In this document: positions 44,521 through 53,319 of the stretch, piece by piece | How positions within the stretch are numbered: position 1 is the first letter of the stretch | Layout: every line of letters starts with the position of its first letter | NCBI RefSeq assembly: GCF_013359945.1 | Contig: NZ_JABWCS010000203.1 | Span: 87,128-151,127 of the forward strand | DNA: 64,000 nucleotides | Direction of reading: 5' to 3' | Source: Paenibacillus agri | Lineage (GTDB): Bacteria > Bacillota > Bacilli > Paenibacillales > Paenibacillaceae | The notes under the pieces: generated by a model | The model's database searches: none | Told to the model about the DNA's origin: nothing | The model's input: only the letters and a program-made list of their open reading frames with translations | Position numbers and translations under genes: made by a program

Positions 44521-46224
44521 GTGATTATTTCAAAAACGCAGGATTGGTGGCGGCGTTCTACAGTTTATCAGGTATATCCCAAAAGCTTTATGGATACAAC
44601 AGGCAGCGGTGAAGGTGATATCCGGGGTCTAACAGGCAAGCTTGACTATTTGCAGCAGCTTGGTATTGATATTATCTGGCTTCAGCCGGTTTATGTGTCT
44701 CCGCAAAATGATAACGGATACGATGTGGCGGATTATTGCCAAATCAACCCGGAGTTTGGAACGATGGCGGATTTTGATGAGCTGATGGAAGGTGTCCAAA
44801 GCCGTGGCATGCATCTTATGCTTGACATCGTGGTTAACCATTCTTCAACAGAGCATCGCTGGTTCCAGGCGTCCAAAAGCTCCAAGGATAATCCGTACCG
44901 GGACTATTATATTTGGAAGGACCCGAAGCCGGATGGAGGCCCGCCGAATAACTGGCAGTCCAAGTTCGGAGGTTCCGCCTGGCAGTATGATGAAGCCACT
45001 GGCCAGTATTTCTTGACCCTGTTCGACAAGACACAGGCCGATCTCAATTGGGAAAATCCGGCGGTGCGCGAAGAGGTCGTAAAGCTGATGAAATTTTGGG
45101 CGGATAAAGGCGTTAGCGGTTTCAGAATGGATGTGATCAATCTCATCTCCAAGGATCAGGCGTTCCCCGACGATGATGGCAGCATTCTTCCCGGCGATGG
45201 ACGACGCTACTATACCGATGGTCCAAGGGTGCATGAGTACGTTAAAGGATTATATGAGCAGGTATTTGGTCCTTACAACGCGATCACGGTAGGAGAGATG
45301 TCTTCCACCACGCTGGAGCACTGTCTCCGTTATTCCAATCCGGATGAGAAGGAATTCTCTATGACGTTCAATTTCCATCATCTGAAGGTGGATTATCCGA
45401 ACGGGCAGAAGTGGGAGCTTATGCCGTATGATTTTGAGGCTCTGAAAAGCCTTCTGTCCCGCTGGCAGCAGGGCATGCAGGAAGGCGGGGGCTGGAACGC
45501 ACTGTTCTTCAACAATCATGACCAGCCGCGGGCGTTGTCCCGTTTTGCCGATGATGGACGTTACCGTGTAGAAAGCGCTAAGATGCTGGCGACTACCCTA
45601 CATGGTCTGCAAGGTACGCCTTATGTCTATCAAGGGGAAGAGATTGGCATGCCTAATCCTCATTGGACAGACATGAGCGAGCTGCGGGATATTGAGTCCC
45701 GGAACATGTACGGCATCCTACTGGAACGGGGGAAAACGCCAGAGGAAGCAATGGATATTATCCGGGAGCGTTCCCGCGACAATTCCCGTACACCGATGCA
45801 GTGGAATGACAGTCCACAGGCCGGATTTACTACGGGAACGCCGTGGATTAAGGTGGACGAGCGTTACCAGGAGATCAATGTGCAGCAGCAGTTAGACGAC
45901 CCGGATTCGATTCTCCATCATTACCGCAAGCTGATTGGCTTGCGTAAATCGCTGGCAGTTCTGACCGATGGCCGTTATGAGCGTCTGGATGAAGGCCATC
46001 CGCAGGTATTTGCTTATGCACGGGTCTCTGACAAGGAAACGCTGGTGGTAGTCTCCAATTTCAGCGGCCAGTCGGCGACATTCAAGCTGCCGGAGTCTTT
46101 TGCAGAAGCTGCGCTGGCGGGCAAGTCGTATGAACTGCTCATTGCCAATACAGAGATGGTTCCAGAACTAGGGACAGAGCTGAAGTTGTCGCCTTATGCC
46201 TCGTGTATGTGGGTTATTAACTAA
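44521..46224 (+). CDS. treA: Alpha,alpha-phosphotrehalase
   Basis: A 567-residue GH13 enzyme that splits trehalose 6-phosphate into glucose and glucose 6-phosphate in the cytoplasm. The catalytic set is nucleophile Asp204 in GFRMDVIN, acid/base Glu259 in VGEMSS and Asp334 in NNHDQPR. Length and the opening WWRRSTVYQVYPKSFMD fit TreA/TreC. GTG at 44521 follows AAGGAGG with 8-base spacing. It is the first gene of a trehalose operon with treP, under two TreR operators. Confidence 0.95.
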   Translation: MIISKTQDWWRRSTVYQVYPKSFMDTTGSGEGDIRGLTGKLDYLQQLGIDIIWLQPVYVSPQNDNGYDVADYCQINPEFGTMADFDELMEGVQSRGMHLMLDIVVNHSSTEHRWFQASKSSKDNPYRDYYIWKDPKPDGGPPNNWQSKFGGSAWQYDEATGQYFLTLFDKTQADLNWENPAVREEVVKLMKFWADKGVSGFRMDVINLISKDQAFPDDDGSILPGDGRRYYTDGPRVHEYVKGLYEQVFGPYNAITVGEMSSTTLEHCLRYSNPDEKEFSMTFNFHHLKVDYPNGQKWELMPYDFEALKSLLSRWQQGMQEGGGWNALFFNNHDQPRALSRFADDGRYRVESAKMLATTLHGLQGTPYVYQGEEIGMPNPHWTDMSELRDIESRNMYGILLERGKTPEEAMDIIRERSRDNSRTPMQWNDSPQAGFTTGTPWIKVDERYQEINVQQQLDDPDSILHHYRKLIGLRKSLAVLTDGRYERLDEGHPQVFAYARVSDKETLVVVSNFSGQSATFKLPESFAEAALAGKSYELLIANTEMVPELGTELKLSPYASCMWVIN

Positions 46225-46263
46225 GAATCAATACGGAAATACAGTGATAAAGGAGTGAATCAC

Positions 46264-48354
46264 ATGGCTGTTGATAAAAAAAATGTAGAAGAGATTATTC
46301 GGGCCGTCGGCGGCAAAGACAATATTGAAGTGGCTACCCATTGTGTCACCCGGCTTCGCTTTTCATTGGCGGATGAAGACAAGGTCGATCATGCACTTCT
46401 GGAGAGTAACGATCTTGTTAAAGGCCATTTCTCCTCTCAGGGCCAGTTCCAGGTTGTCATTGGACCGGGACTCGTGGACAAAGTATATGATGAAATGATC
46501 GCAATTACAGGTGGGCCGCGCTCATCTAAGGATGATGTCAAGAACGCAGCCGGGAAGAAGCAGAATCCGCTTCAGCGTGCAGTCAAGACGCTGTCGGATA
46601 TCTTCATTCCAATCCTCCCGGCTATCGTGACTGCCGGTCTCCTGCTGGGGATCAACAATATTCTGACCGGACCGGGGATTTTCTTCGAAGGCCAGTCACT
46701 GGTGCAGGTCTATCCTCAGTGGACGGATATTGCTTCTATTATTAACCTGATTGCTAATACAGCCTTTATCTTCCTTCCTGCGCTGATCGGTTGGTCGGCA
46801 GTGAACCGATTCGGTGGCAGTCCGCTGCTAGGAATAGTACTCGGTCTGATTCTGGTTCACCCGGATCTGCTCAGTGCCTATGGCTATGCAGAAGCTTCTA
46901 CTAAGGGAACGATACCGGTATGGAATCTCTTCGGCTGGCATATTGAGAAAATCGGTTATCAGGGACAGGTGCTGCCCGTTTTGGTCTCCGCTTACATTTT
47001 GGCGAAGATTGAGGGTTTCCTGAATAAACGAGTGGCCGATTCCATCAAGCTGCTTGTTGTGGCCCCGCTCACCCTGCTAATTACCAGCTTCCTGGCGTTT
47101 GTATTAATTGGTCCGGTTACTTTTGCCTTGGGTAATGCCATTACCTCCGGTCTTGTACATGTCTTTAATACGTTACCAGCACTCGGGGGATTGCTCTATG
47201 GCGGGTTATACGCTTTGCTCGTAGTTACGGGGATGCATCATACCTTCCTCGCAGTCGATGTGCAATTGATCGGCAGTGAGGGCGGGACGTTCCTCTGGCC
47301 GATGCTGGCACTTTCCAATATCGCTCAAGGTGCAGCGGCACTCGCGATGATGCTTGTGCTGAGAGATCAGAAGGCTAAGGGGCTCGCAGCCACTTCTTCG
47401 ATCTCGGCATTCCTCGGTGTTACGGAACCGGCAATCTTCGGGGTGAACATCCGCTATAAATATCCATTCATCTTCGGGATGATCGGATCGGCAATTGGCG
47501 GCGTTCTGTTAACGATAAACCATGTGTTGGCGTCCTCGATCGGCGTCGGGGGGATTCCCGGCTTCCTGTCGATCTTCCCAAAACAATGGGGCGTGTTCTT
47601 CATCGGGATGGGCATCGTACTAGTCGTGCCATTTGTTTTAACTGTATTGTACGGCAAAATTGCTGGACGCAAGGAGGGTGCAGTTGCCGCAGGATCAACT
47701 GGTACAGCTGCGGTAACAACTAAAGCAGCTTCCGAGGATCACTCAGCGCATACAGAGACTCCTGTACAAGGCGCGAAAGCTTCCGGTAGCGCTACCGATA
47801 AGCTTGATGCAGGTTCAGCTACCTCCGTGGCGGCTGAGTCTGGTATTCCATCTTCCGGCATCGTTACAGAGGAAGATGGTACCCGGGTACTCAATATTTT
47901 TGCTCCACTGACGGGTAAAGCAGTACCGCTTGAGAACGTTCCTGACCCGGCTTTTGCCGAAAGACAGATGGGGCAAGGGATCGCCATTGAGCCCGAAGAG
48001 GGACGTGTAATCGCGCCATTCGACGGTACAGTGGCACATATCATCAAGAGTAAGCATGCCGTCATTCTGGAGCATAGCACCGGCGTACAGGTGCTGATCC
48101 ATGTCGGGATCAACACGGTATCCCTGAAAGGCAGCGCTTTTACTAGCCATGTCAATATCGGGGATGAGGTCAAGGCTGGACAGCTCTTGCTGGAATTTGA
48201 TATGGCGGCGATTTCTGCGGCAGGATTACCGCTGATTACGCCGATTATCATTCCGGACGGTCAGGATATCATTGCAGGCGTGGAAGAAGCTGCGCCAGGC
48301 GCAGTGGCGGCTGGACGAAATGTCAGCTTGAAAATTCGCTTGAATGCAGAGTAA
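46264..48354 (+). CDS. treP: Trehalose-specific PTS enzyme EIIBCA
   Basis: A 696-residue fused transporter. The EIIB domain (about 1-90) has phospho-acceptor Cys27 in ATHCVTRLRF. The EIIC domain (about 105-465) has GVTEPAIFGVNIRYKYPF. A Ser/Ala/Thr-rich linker (about 470-545) leads to an EIIA(Glc)-type domain (about 550-690) with His613 in LIHVGINTVSLKG. It imports trehalose as trehalose 6-phosphate for TreA. B. subtilis TreP lacks the EIIA part, so this form is self-sufficient. ATG at 46264 follows AAAGGAG and is chosen over the in-frame GTG at 46255. Confidence 0.94.
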   Translation: MAVDKKNVEEIIRAVGGKDNIEVATHCVTRLRFSLADEDKVDHALLESNDLVKGHFSSQGQFQVVIGPGLVDKVYDEMIAITGGPRSSKDDVKNAAGKKQNPLQRAVKTLSDIFIPILPAIVTAGLLLGINNILTGPGIFFEGQSLVQVYPQWTDIASIINLIANTAFIFLPALIGWSAVNRFGGSPLLGIVLGLILVHPDLLSAYGYAEASTKGTIPVWNLFGWHIEKIGYQGQVLPVLVSAYILAKIEGFLNKRVADSIKLLVVAPLTLLITSFLAFVLIGPVTFALGNAITSGLVHVFNTLPALGGLLYGGLYALLVVTGMHHTFLAVDVQLIGSEGGTFLWPMLALSNIAQGAAALAMMLVLRDQKAKGLAATSSISAFLGVTEPAIFGVNIRYKYPFIFGMIGSAIGGVLLTINHVLASSIGVGGIPGFLSIFPKQWGVFFIGMGIVLVVPFVLTVLYGKIAGRKEGAVAAGSTGTAAVTTKAASEDHSAHTETPVQGAKASGSATDKLDAGSATSVAAESGIPSSGIVTEEDGTRVLNIFAPLTGKAVPLENVPDPAFAERQMGQGIAIEPEEGRVIAPFDGTVAHIIKSKHAVILEHSTGVQVLIHVGINTVSLKGSAFTSHVNIGDEVKAGQLLLEFDMAAISAAGLPLITPIIIPDGQDIIAGVEEAAPGAVAAGRNVSLKIRLNAE

Positions 48355-48378
48355 GAGAAAATCAATCATAGTGTAAGC

Positions 48379-48424
48379 AGAAACGGGTATCGTCCAGCAA
48401 AGGACAATGCCCGTTTCTTTTTTT
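48379..48424 (+). terminator. Terminator after treP
   Basis: AGAAACGGG (48379-48387) pairs with CCCGTTTCT (48410-48418), with an inner GTCC/GGAC pair, then T run. Confidence 0.85.
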
Positions 48425-48437
48425 AACATAGAATTAT

Positions 48438-48445
48438 GGTAAAAT
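48438..48445 (+). promoter_or_regulatory. Extended -10 promoter of treR
   Basis: TG-G-TAAAAT ends 11 bases before the ATG at 48457, and no Shine-Dalgarno is visible. Transcription would begin at or within about 5 bases of the start codon. Confidence 0.5.
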
Positions 48446-48456
48446 GGTAAGCGGTG

Positions 48457-49179
48457 ATGGAATTGAAGGAAAATATATATCAGAGCATTTTTAATACGTA
48501 TGCAAAACGAATTCAGTCAGGCAAGATTCCCCCGGGGACCAAACTGCCTTCAGAGAATGAACTAATGAGTTCATACTCTACCTCGCGGGAAACCGTCCGC
48601 AAAGCCCTAAATTTACTAGTACAGCATGGGTTTATCCAGAAAATTCGAGGCAAGGGTTCTTATGTGCTGGATATCGGGCGCATGAACTTTCCGGTCACGG
48701 GGCTTACCAGCTTCAAGGAGATGTCGGGAAAAATCGGCCGTTCGACGCGTACCCTTGTACAAAGGACCGTCTGTACCGGGGCTTCGCCTTCTATTGCGGA
48801 TTGTTTGCAGATAGAGCCGGGGGAACCTGTCTGGGAGGTAATCCGGGTCCGCGAGATTGAAGGCGAGCGTATTATCCTGGACAAAGATTATTTTCGGCCG
48901 GACAAAGTCGTTCTGCTGACAGAGGAACTAGCCGCAGGCTCTATCTATGAATATCTGGAGCAGACATTGAATCTGGTGATCAGTTATGCCAAAAAAGAGA
49001 TTTCTGTCGAAGAGGCTACGGACGAGGACCGGGCGCTACTGGATCTGAACGGACTGACCCATGTAGTACTTGTCCGCAACTTTGTATTTCTGGAAGATAC
49101 AACCTTGTTTCAGTATACAGAATCGAGACACCGCCTGGACAAGTTCCAATTCGTGGATTTTGCCCGGCGGATTCCTTAG
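48457..49179 (+). CDS. treR: Trehalose operon repressor (GntR/UTRA)
   Basis: A 240-residue regulator with an N-terminal winged helix (LPSENELMSSYSTSRETVRKALNLL) and a C-terminal UTRA domain (PVWEVIRVREIEGERIILDKDY). Its place right after treA-treP and the two TreR-type operators ahead of treA identify it as TreR, which releases DNA on binding trehalose 6-phosphate. ATG at 48457 is listed, with GTG 48454 as the alternative. The start has no ribosome site and lies 12 bases from an extended -10. Confidence 0.9.
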   Translation: MELKENIYQSIFNTYAKRIQSGKIPPGTKLPSENELMSSYSTSRETVRKALNLLVQHGFIQKIRGKGSYVLDIGRMNFPVTGLTSFKEMSGKIGRSTRTLVQRTVCTGASPSIADCLQIEPGEPVWEVIRVREIEGERIILDKDYFRPDKVVLLTEELAAGSIYEYLEQTLNLVISYAKKEISVEEATDEDRALLDLNGLTHVVLVRNFVFLEDTTLFQYTESRHRLDKFQFVDFARRIP

Positions 49180-49217
49180 GTTTTATTAGTTAGTGAAGAC
49201 AGAAAGGATGAACTTTT

Positions 49218-49967
49218 GTGAATGAGGTTATACGAACGTTGACGAACCACCGCTCTTACCGGAACTATTCTGACCGGGCAGTGAGTACTGAGGATTTGCA
49301 AAATATTATTGCTTCGGCTCAAGCTGCACCTTCCTGGGTCCATGGTCAGCAGTTTACGATTATTGCAATCCATAATCAGGAGCGGAAACAGCGGCTCGCA
49401 GAACTGAGCGGTAATCAAAAGCATGTGGCCGAGGCACCGGTGTTTCTCGTGTTCTGCATGGACTTTTACCGGGCGGGATTGGCAAGCGAGATAGAAGGTC
49501 AGCCTTTTGAAGCGGCTTCCGATGTGGATGCACTGTTAGTTGGGGCGGCTGATGTTGGTCTTGCTATGGCTGGTGCAATCACGGCCGCAGAATCGCTGGG
49601 TCTCGGAACCATTCCGATCGGCGGGGTCCGCCGCAATACGAAGGCTGTGATTGAGCTATTGCAGCTGCCGAAGTATGTTTTTCCTATCGCAGGTCTGTGT
49701 GTCGGTTATCCCGGCGCGGAGAGTCCGCAGAAATCCCGTCTCCCTATGGAGGCCGTCTACCACGAAGAGCAGTACAACCCTGATCAGACTGGGCTACTAC
49801 AGGCTTACAATGAGACGCACCGTCAATCCTTGCAGCAGCAAGGTCTTCCTGAGCGAAGCTGGACTAGTTGGGTCGCCCATTTCTATGCCAATAATCCTGT
49901 GTACGGCGATGCCCGGAATACTCTCAAACAGCAAGGGTTTATGTATGATAAGGAGCGGGAGGAATAA
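49218..49967 (+). CDS. NfsA-type NADPH-dependent flavin nitroreductase
   Basis: A 249-residue FMN enzyme of the NfsA/NfrA/FrxA group. HRSYRNYSDRAV near the start binds FMN phosphate, and IGGVRRN and AGLCVGYPG complete the pocket. It reduces nitro compounds, quinones or flavins. GTG at 49218 follows AAAGGA. It starts 38 bases after treR and may share its transcript, but no functional link is obvious. Confidence 0.9.
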   Translation: MNEVIRTLTNHRSYRNYSDRAVSTEDLQNIIASAQAAPSWVHGQQFTIIAIHNQERKQRLAELSGNQKHVAEAPVFLVFCMDFYRAGLASEIEGQPFEAASDVDALLVGAADVGLAMAGAITAAESLGLGTIPIGGVRRNTKAVIELLQLPKYVFPIAGLCVGYPGAESPQKSRLPMEAVYHEEQYNPDQTGLLQAYNETHRQSLQQQGLPERSWTSWVAHFYANNPVYGDARNTLKQQGFMYDKEREE

Positions 49968-49993
49968 GAGCGGTCCGCTGTACAGGTTAGCGC

Positions 49994-50038
49994 AAAGAAG
50001 CATTCTAAAGCCGTATTTGGCAGGAATGCTTCTTTTTA
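49994..50038 (+). terminator. Terminator after the nitroreductase gene
   Basis: AGAAGCATTC and GGAATGCTTCT pair, followed by TTTTT. Confidence 0.85.
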
Positions 50039-50096
50039 TATTATATAGATTGAACTGGGGAATTTAACATATGGGTAACGGAATGGAGGGGGATTT

Positions 50097-50216
50097 TGGA
50101 ACTGTAGGAGCGAAAGCGACGCCTTTGTCTCCGGATTTTATCCGCGAATAGCGGTATAATCCCAAGAAATCTGGAGACAACAGCGGCCGGAAGTCCAAAC
50201 ATTTTCCGCAATGACA
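50097..50216. repeat. Structured intergenic element (probable dispersed Paenibacillus repeat)
   Basis: TGTCTCCGGATTT and AAATCTGGAGACA form a 13-base stem with one wobble. An inner CCGC-GAATA-GCGG hairpin lies in its loop. Flanks GGAGCGAAAGCGACGCC and GCGGCCGGAAGTCC are GC-rich and not coding. I recall similar elements in many Paenibacillus intergenic regions, but that is memory, not shown here; there is one copy in this window. Confidence 0.5.
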
Positions 50217-50252
50217 ACCTTAACCATATAAAAATCTTAAGTTCAGTTATAA

Positions 50253-51116
50253 TTACAATTTTCTTGCCAACAGCGGTTTCCGTGAAATGATTACTGCCGC
50301 TACCAGCAAGGCAAGAGCCACCAGAATGCCGGACTCTCCCGTCCAGAGCAGTGCGTTATCCCCTTTGGAGAAGGCATCGAAGATTTCCTGAATGATAGCA
50401 TTCCATGAGGCATGCAGGAACGTCGCAGCCCACAAGCTACCGGTTGTTAACCGCAGGCGCCCAATGACATATCCCATGGAGGTAATCGAAATCATAAACA
50501 GGATAACGGAGAGCACAGGATACGGCCCTGAATAATAGTTCCCGGCAAGGATCAAGGGAAGATGCCATACGCCCCAGATGAGTCCACTGATAAGTATCGG
50601 TTGGGGAACGCGGGCGTCAATCAGTCGAGTAAGCATATAGCCACGCCAGCCCAATTCCTCACCGACACTGCTAATCACGCCTAAAGCTGTGCCTAGAACC
50701 ATTTGCACGAGTAACAGTCCCGTGAATATAACCGCAGGTGGGGCTTTGATGAATGTATCCGGTGTGTCGAATTGTACCAGCCCTGTGATCCAAGCAATTC
50801 CGTAGCCGACAAGACCAATAACTACAGGAAACAGTAGTATAAATGGCAAGGTCTTCAGTGTACGCTTTCCGCCAATCTTCAAGGAGATATCTGATATGCC
50901 TTCACGCAGTATCAAGCGGGCGAAGATGGAGGCCAGTCCCGGTGTCCACATCAGGAACAGGACGTAGATCTCTTGTTTCATAGATAGCACATAACCGAGA
51001 ATGGAGAGCGGGATAAGTAGTGCAAAAAAGACAAATAATCCCCGTCTGGCGGAGCGAATACGTTCCATATCCCCGTTGGTACTTGTGGCAGGCGTGCTGC
51101 CAACGTTTGTTTTCAT
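50253..51116 (-). CDS. CPBP-family intramembrane metalloprotease
   Basis: A 287-residue membrane protein with about eight helices. The catalytic motif EELGWRGY, the helix GVWHLPLIL and the closing FLHASWNA carry the conserved Glu and His residues of the CAAX protease/bacteriocin-processing (Abi) family. ATG at 51116 has AGGGG 8 bases upstream. It stands alone and is divergent from the chemotaxis receptor. Members act in peptide processing or bacteriocin self-immunity; the substrate here is unknown. Confidence 0.88.
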   Translation of the reverse strand: MKTNVGSTPATSTNGDMERIRSARRGLFVFFALLIPLSILGYVLSMKQEIYVLFLMWTPGLASIFARLILREGISDISLKIGGKRTLKTLPFILLFPVVIGLVGYGIAWITGLVQFDTPDTFIKAPPAVIFTGLLLVQMVLGTALGVISSVGEELGWRGYMLTRLIDARVPQPILISGLIWGVWHLPLILAGNYYSGPYPVLSVILFMISITSMGYVIGRLRLTTGSLWAATFLHASWNAIIQEIFDAFSKGDNALLWTGESGILVALALLVAAVIISRKPLLARKL

Positions 51117-51423
51117 GATGTGAACCCCTTTTACCAAAAGTATGTATGTCCACGTAGAAGTATAGCAAGTGTTATGTCCTGATCAGAACAATCTCAAGTC
51201 CAGAATTTTCCCCAGACCAAAGTCGAGCAGGAACGGACCCTCGGTCGAGGGAACCCCTGGACTCGTATTAGCTGTACCCTTCACTTTCACACATTGTTAA
51301 AACAATCTTTACGTTCGCCGAACAAAACTGTGCGGAACATTTAATATCTGGCTCCTACAATCAATATGTGTTGGTAGAATGTACCTACTTGCACATGAGG
51401 CTTTTGATGGAGGGATGATTCTT
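51117..51423. other. Divergent intergenic region before the chemotaxis receptor
   Basis: It holds a sigma-D-type promoter (51298-51324) and a small GC hairpin (CCCTCG-GT-CGAGGG, about 51239-51252). Nothing else is seen. Confidence 0.6.
51298..51324 (+). promoter_or_regulatory. Sigma-D (motility) promoter of the chemotaxis receptor
   Basis: TAAA, a spacer of exactly 15 bases, then GCCGAACA. The consensus is TAAA-N15-GCCGATAT; the GCCGA core matches. It lies about 100 bases before the start. Confidence 0.65.
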
Positions 51424-53265
51424 TTGAAGGTAACCCGCATGCATCTTTCGATGAAATGGAAGCTGATCCTGAGCTTTTCCGCTGTAGCACTGATTTTTTT
51501 AGGGGTGGCTGTTTACCAGGGGTACAAAATCAATCAGATCGAGAAATCCATGGAAACGCAGAAAACAGAGATGGAAAATAGAATCACAGTCTCTACGCTT
51601 ACGCAGCTGCTGCAGGAAATGAAGAGTGTGGAAGCCTCGCTGGCCGGGACAAGTGATCTGGAATGGGCCGATGCTTTCAAGGAGAAGGAGAAGAAATTAT
51701 ATGCGGAAATGGCTAAAGTAGAGTTTGGATCGGATACTCCTGCACAGGAGGGACTGCAGCAATTGCAGAGCCAGGCCAAGGAATATACGGGCGTTGTCGA
51801 CGAGTTGGTTCAGACTTTGAATGACAGCAGTCTCGACCCGATGACCGTTCTAGATAAAATCGACGAATTACATACGAAGGCACAGGAACTAAACGGGACC
51901 ATGCTGGCGAGCAATGGGAAGCTGTACACTGCGGCGGCAGAAAATGCCGAGCAAGCCCAAGGAGTGTCCTTTGATCTGCTGAAGAATACCAATGCAGTTG
52001 TGCTCTATGCAGCTATTTTTGTCTTGATCTTCACCTTTGTGATTGCTGTGGTGCTGATTCGTTCGTTCCTGAATCCTGTTCGTAAACTGCAAGCGGCATT
52101 ACGCAAAATATCCGAAGGTGACCTGAGGGAGCAAATCAATTCTCCATATAACGATGAGCTTGGGCGTCTAAGTCATCATTTTGACCATATGGTGGGCCGG
52201 GTTAGAGAAATGCTGCAGCAGACACAGACGGTGGCTTCTACGCTGGCGGATTATTCGAATTCTTTCCAGCAGTCATCGGCCATTACTGCTCATACGAACC
52301 AGGATATCGTCAGAACAATCCAGGATATTTCATCTGGTGCTGATCAACAGGCCGGGCAGTCTGAGCAGAGTGCCGGGCTGATTCAGGAATTGGAGCGCGG
52401 CATTCAAGAGATCACAGAGTATACAGAGGTCATGTTGACGACCAGTGAAACGGCCAATCTAAATACACGCAGTGGCTCGGCAGCTGTAACCGCCCTTCGG
52501 GAGGTTTCGGGGCAGTCCCGTCAGTCAGTGGGCAAAGTGTATCATACGCTGGACAGGCTTGCTGAACAGTCGCGGGATATTTCGCGGATTACCCAGACCA
52601 TCACGGAAATTTCCAGCCAGACGAACATTTTGTCACTGAATGCTGCGATTGAAGCTGCTAGAGCCGGGGTGCATGGCAAAGGTTTTGCAGTAATTGCAGA
52701 TGAGGTTAGGCAACTGGCTGATCAGACGAAAGCGTCTTCCGGGCATATTCGCGAGATTATTGCCGAACTTCAACAAGGGATGGAAGATTTCCAGCAAGAT
52801 ATGCTAGAGACGCGCGGGAATCTGGAGGAGCAAGAAGAGAAGGTTGAGGAGACGTTGGCATCTTTTGTGGCGATTGACCAGTCGATTGCTGAGATCAGCA
52901 AACAGATCGGCCATATTCATGACAAGGTGGATGAGACGCGCGGGATGAATACCCGGCTTGCTGAATCTGTGCACTCCGTGGCTGCTATTGCTGAGGAGAC
53001 AGCGGCAGGGGTACAGGAAGTGAATGCCTCCAGCATTCAGCAGGATCAGTCCATCGCCGCCATTGCCCGGCAGGCTGTTGATATTCATGAAATCTCACAG
53101 AAGCTGTTCCAGGAGATCAATGTGTTCAAAATAAATAGCGGAAGCGATTCGGTCAATCATTCCGAATCACTTCCGCTAGGGAAACGGGTAAAGGCGGAGA
53201 GCAGTGATGCTGCATCTTCGGCTACGGAAACCGTTGTTCCTTACCCTAAAGCAAGTTCAGCCTAG
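51424..53265 (+). CDS. Methyl-accepting chemotaxis protein
   Basis: A 613-residue receptor. Helix 1 lies at about residues 13-30, a four-helix sensor region spans to about 195, helix 2 is near 198-218, then HAMP (SFLNPVRKLQAALRKISEGD). The signalling tip reads EISSQTNILSLNAAIEAARAG and is followed by FAVIADEVRQLA, as in family members. TTG at 51424 follows GGAGGG with 9-base spacing; the ATG at 51415 touches that site. The ligand is unknown. Confidence 0.93.
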   Translation: MKVTRMHLSMKWKLILSFSAVALIFLGVAVYQGYKINQIEKSMETQKTEMENRITVSTLTQLLQEMKSVEASLAGTSDLEWADAFKEKEKKLYAEMAKVEFGSDTPAQEGLQQLQSQAKEYTGVVDELVQTLNDSSLDPMTVLDKIDELHTKAQELNGTMLASNGKLYTAAAENAEQAQGVSFDLLKNTNAVVLYAAIFVLIFTFVIAVVLIRSFLNPVRKLQAALRKISEGDLREQINSPYNDELGRLSHHFDHMVGRVREMLQQTQTVASTLADYSNSFQQSSAITAHTNQDIVRTIQDISSGADQQAGQSEQSAGLIQELERGIQEITEYTEVMLTTSETANLNTRSGSAAVTALREVSGQSRQSVGKVYHTLDRLAEQSRDISRITQTITEISSQTNILSLNAAIEAARAGVHGKGFAVIADEVRQLADQTKASSGHIREIIAELQQGMEDFQQDMLETRGNLEEQEEKVEETLASFVAIDQSIAEISKQIGHIHDKVDETRGMNTRLAESVHSVAAIAEETAAGVQEVNASSIQQDQSIAAIARQAVDIHEISQKLFQEINVFKINSGSDSVNHSESLPLGKRVKAESSDAASSATETVVPYPKASSA

Positions 53266-53287
53266 AGCTGGGCTTGCTTTAATATTA
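53248..53287 (+). terminator. Hairpin overlapping the end of the receptor gene
   Basis: AAAGCAAG (53248-53255) and CTTGCTTT (53273-53280) with an inner AGC/GCT pair enclose the stop codon, then TAATATT. A weak terminator. Confidence 0.55.
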
Positions 53288-53319
53288 CCCGGGCAATTTT
53301 TCGCTATAATTTGACAGTT

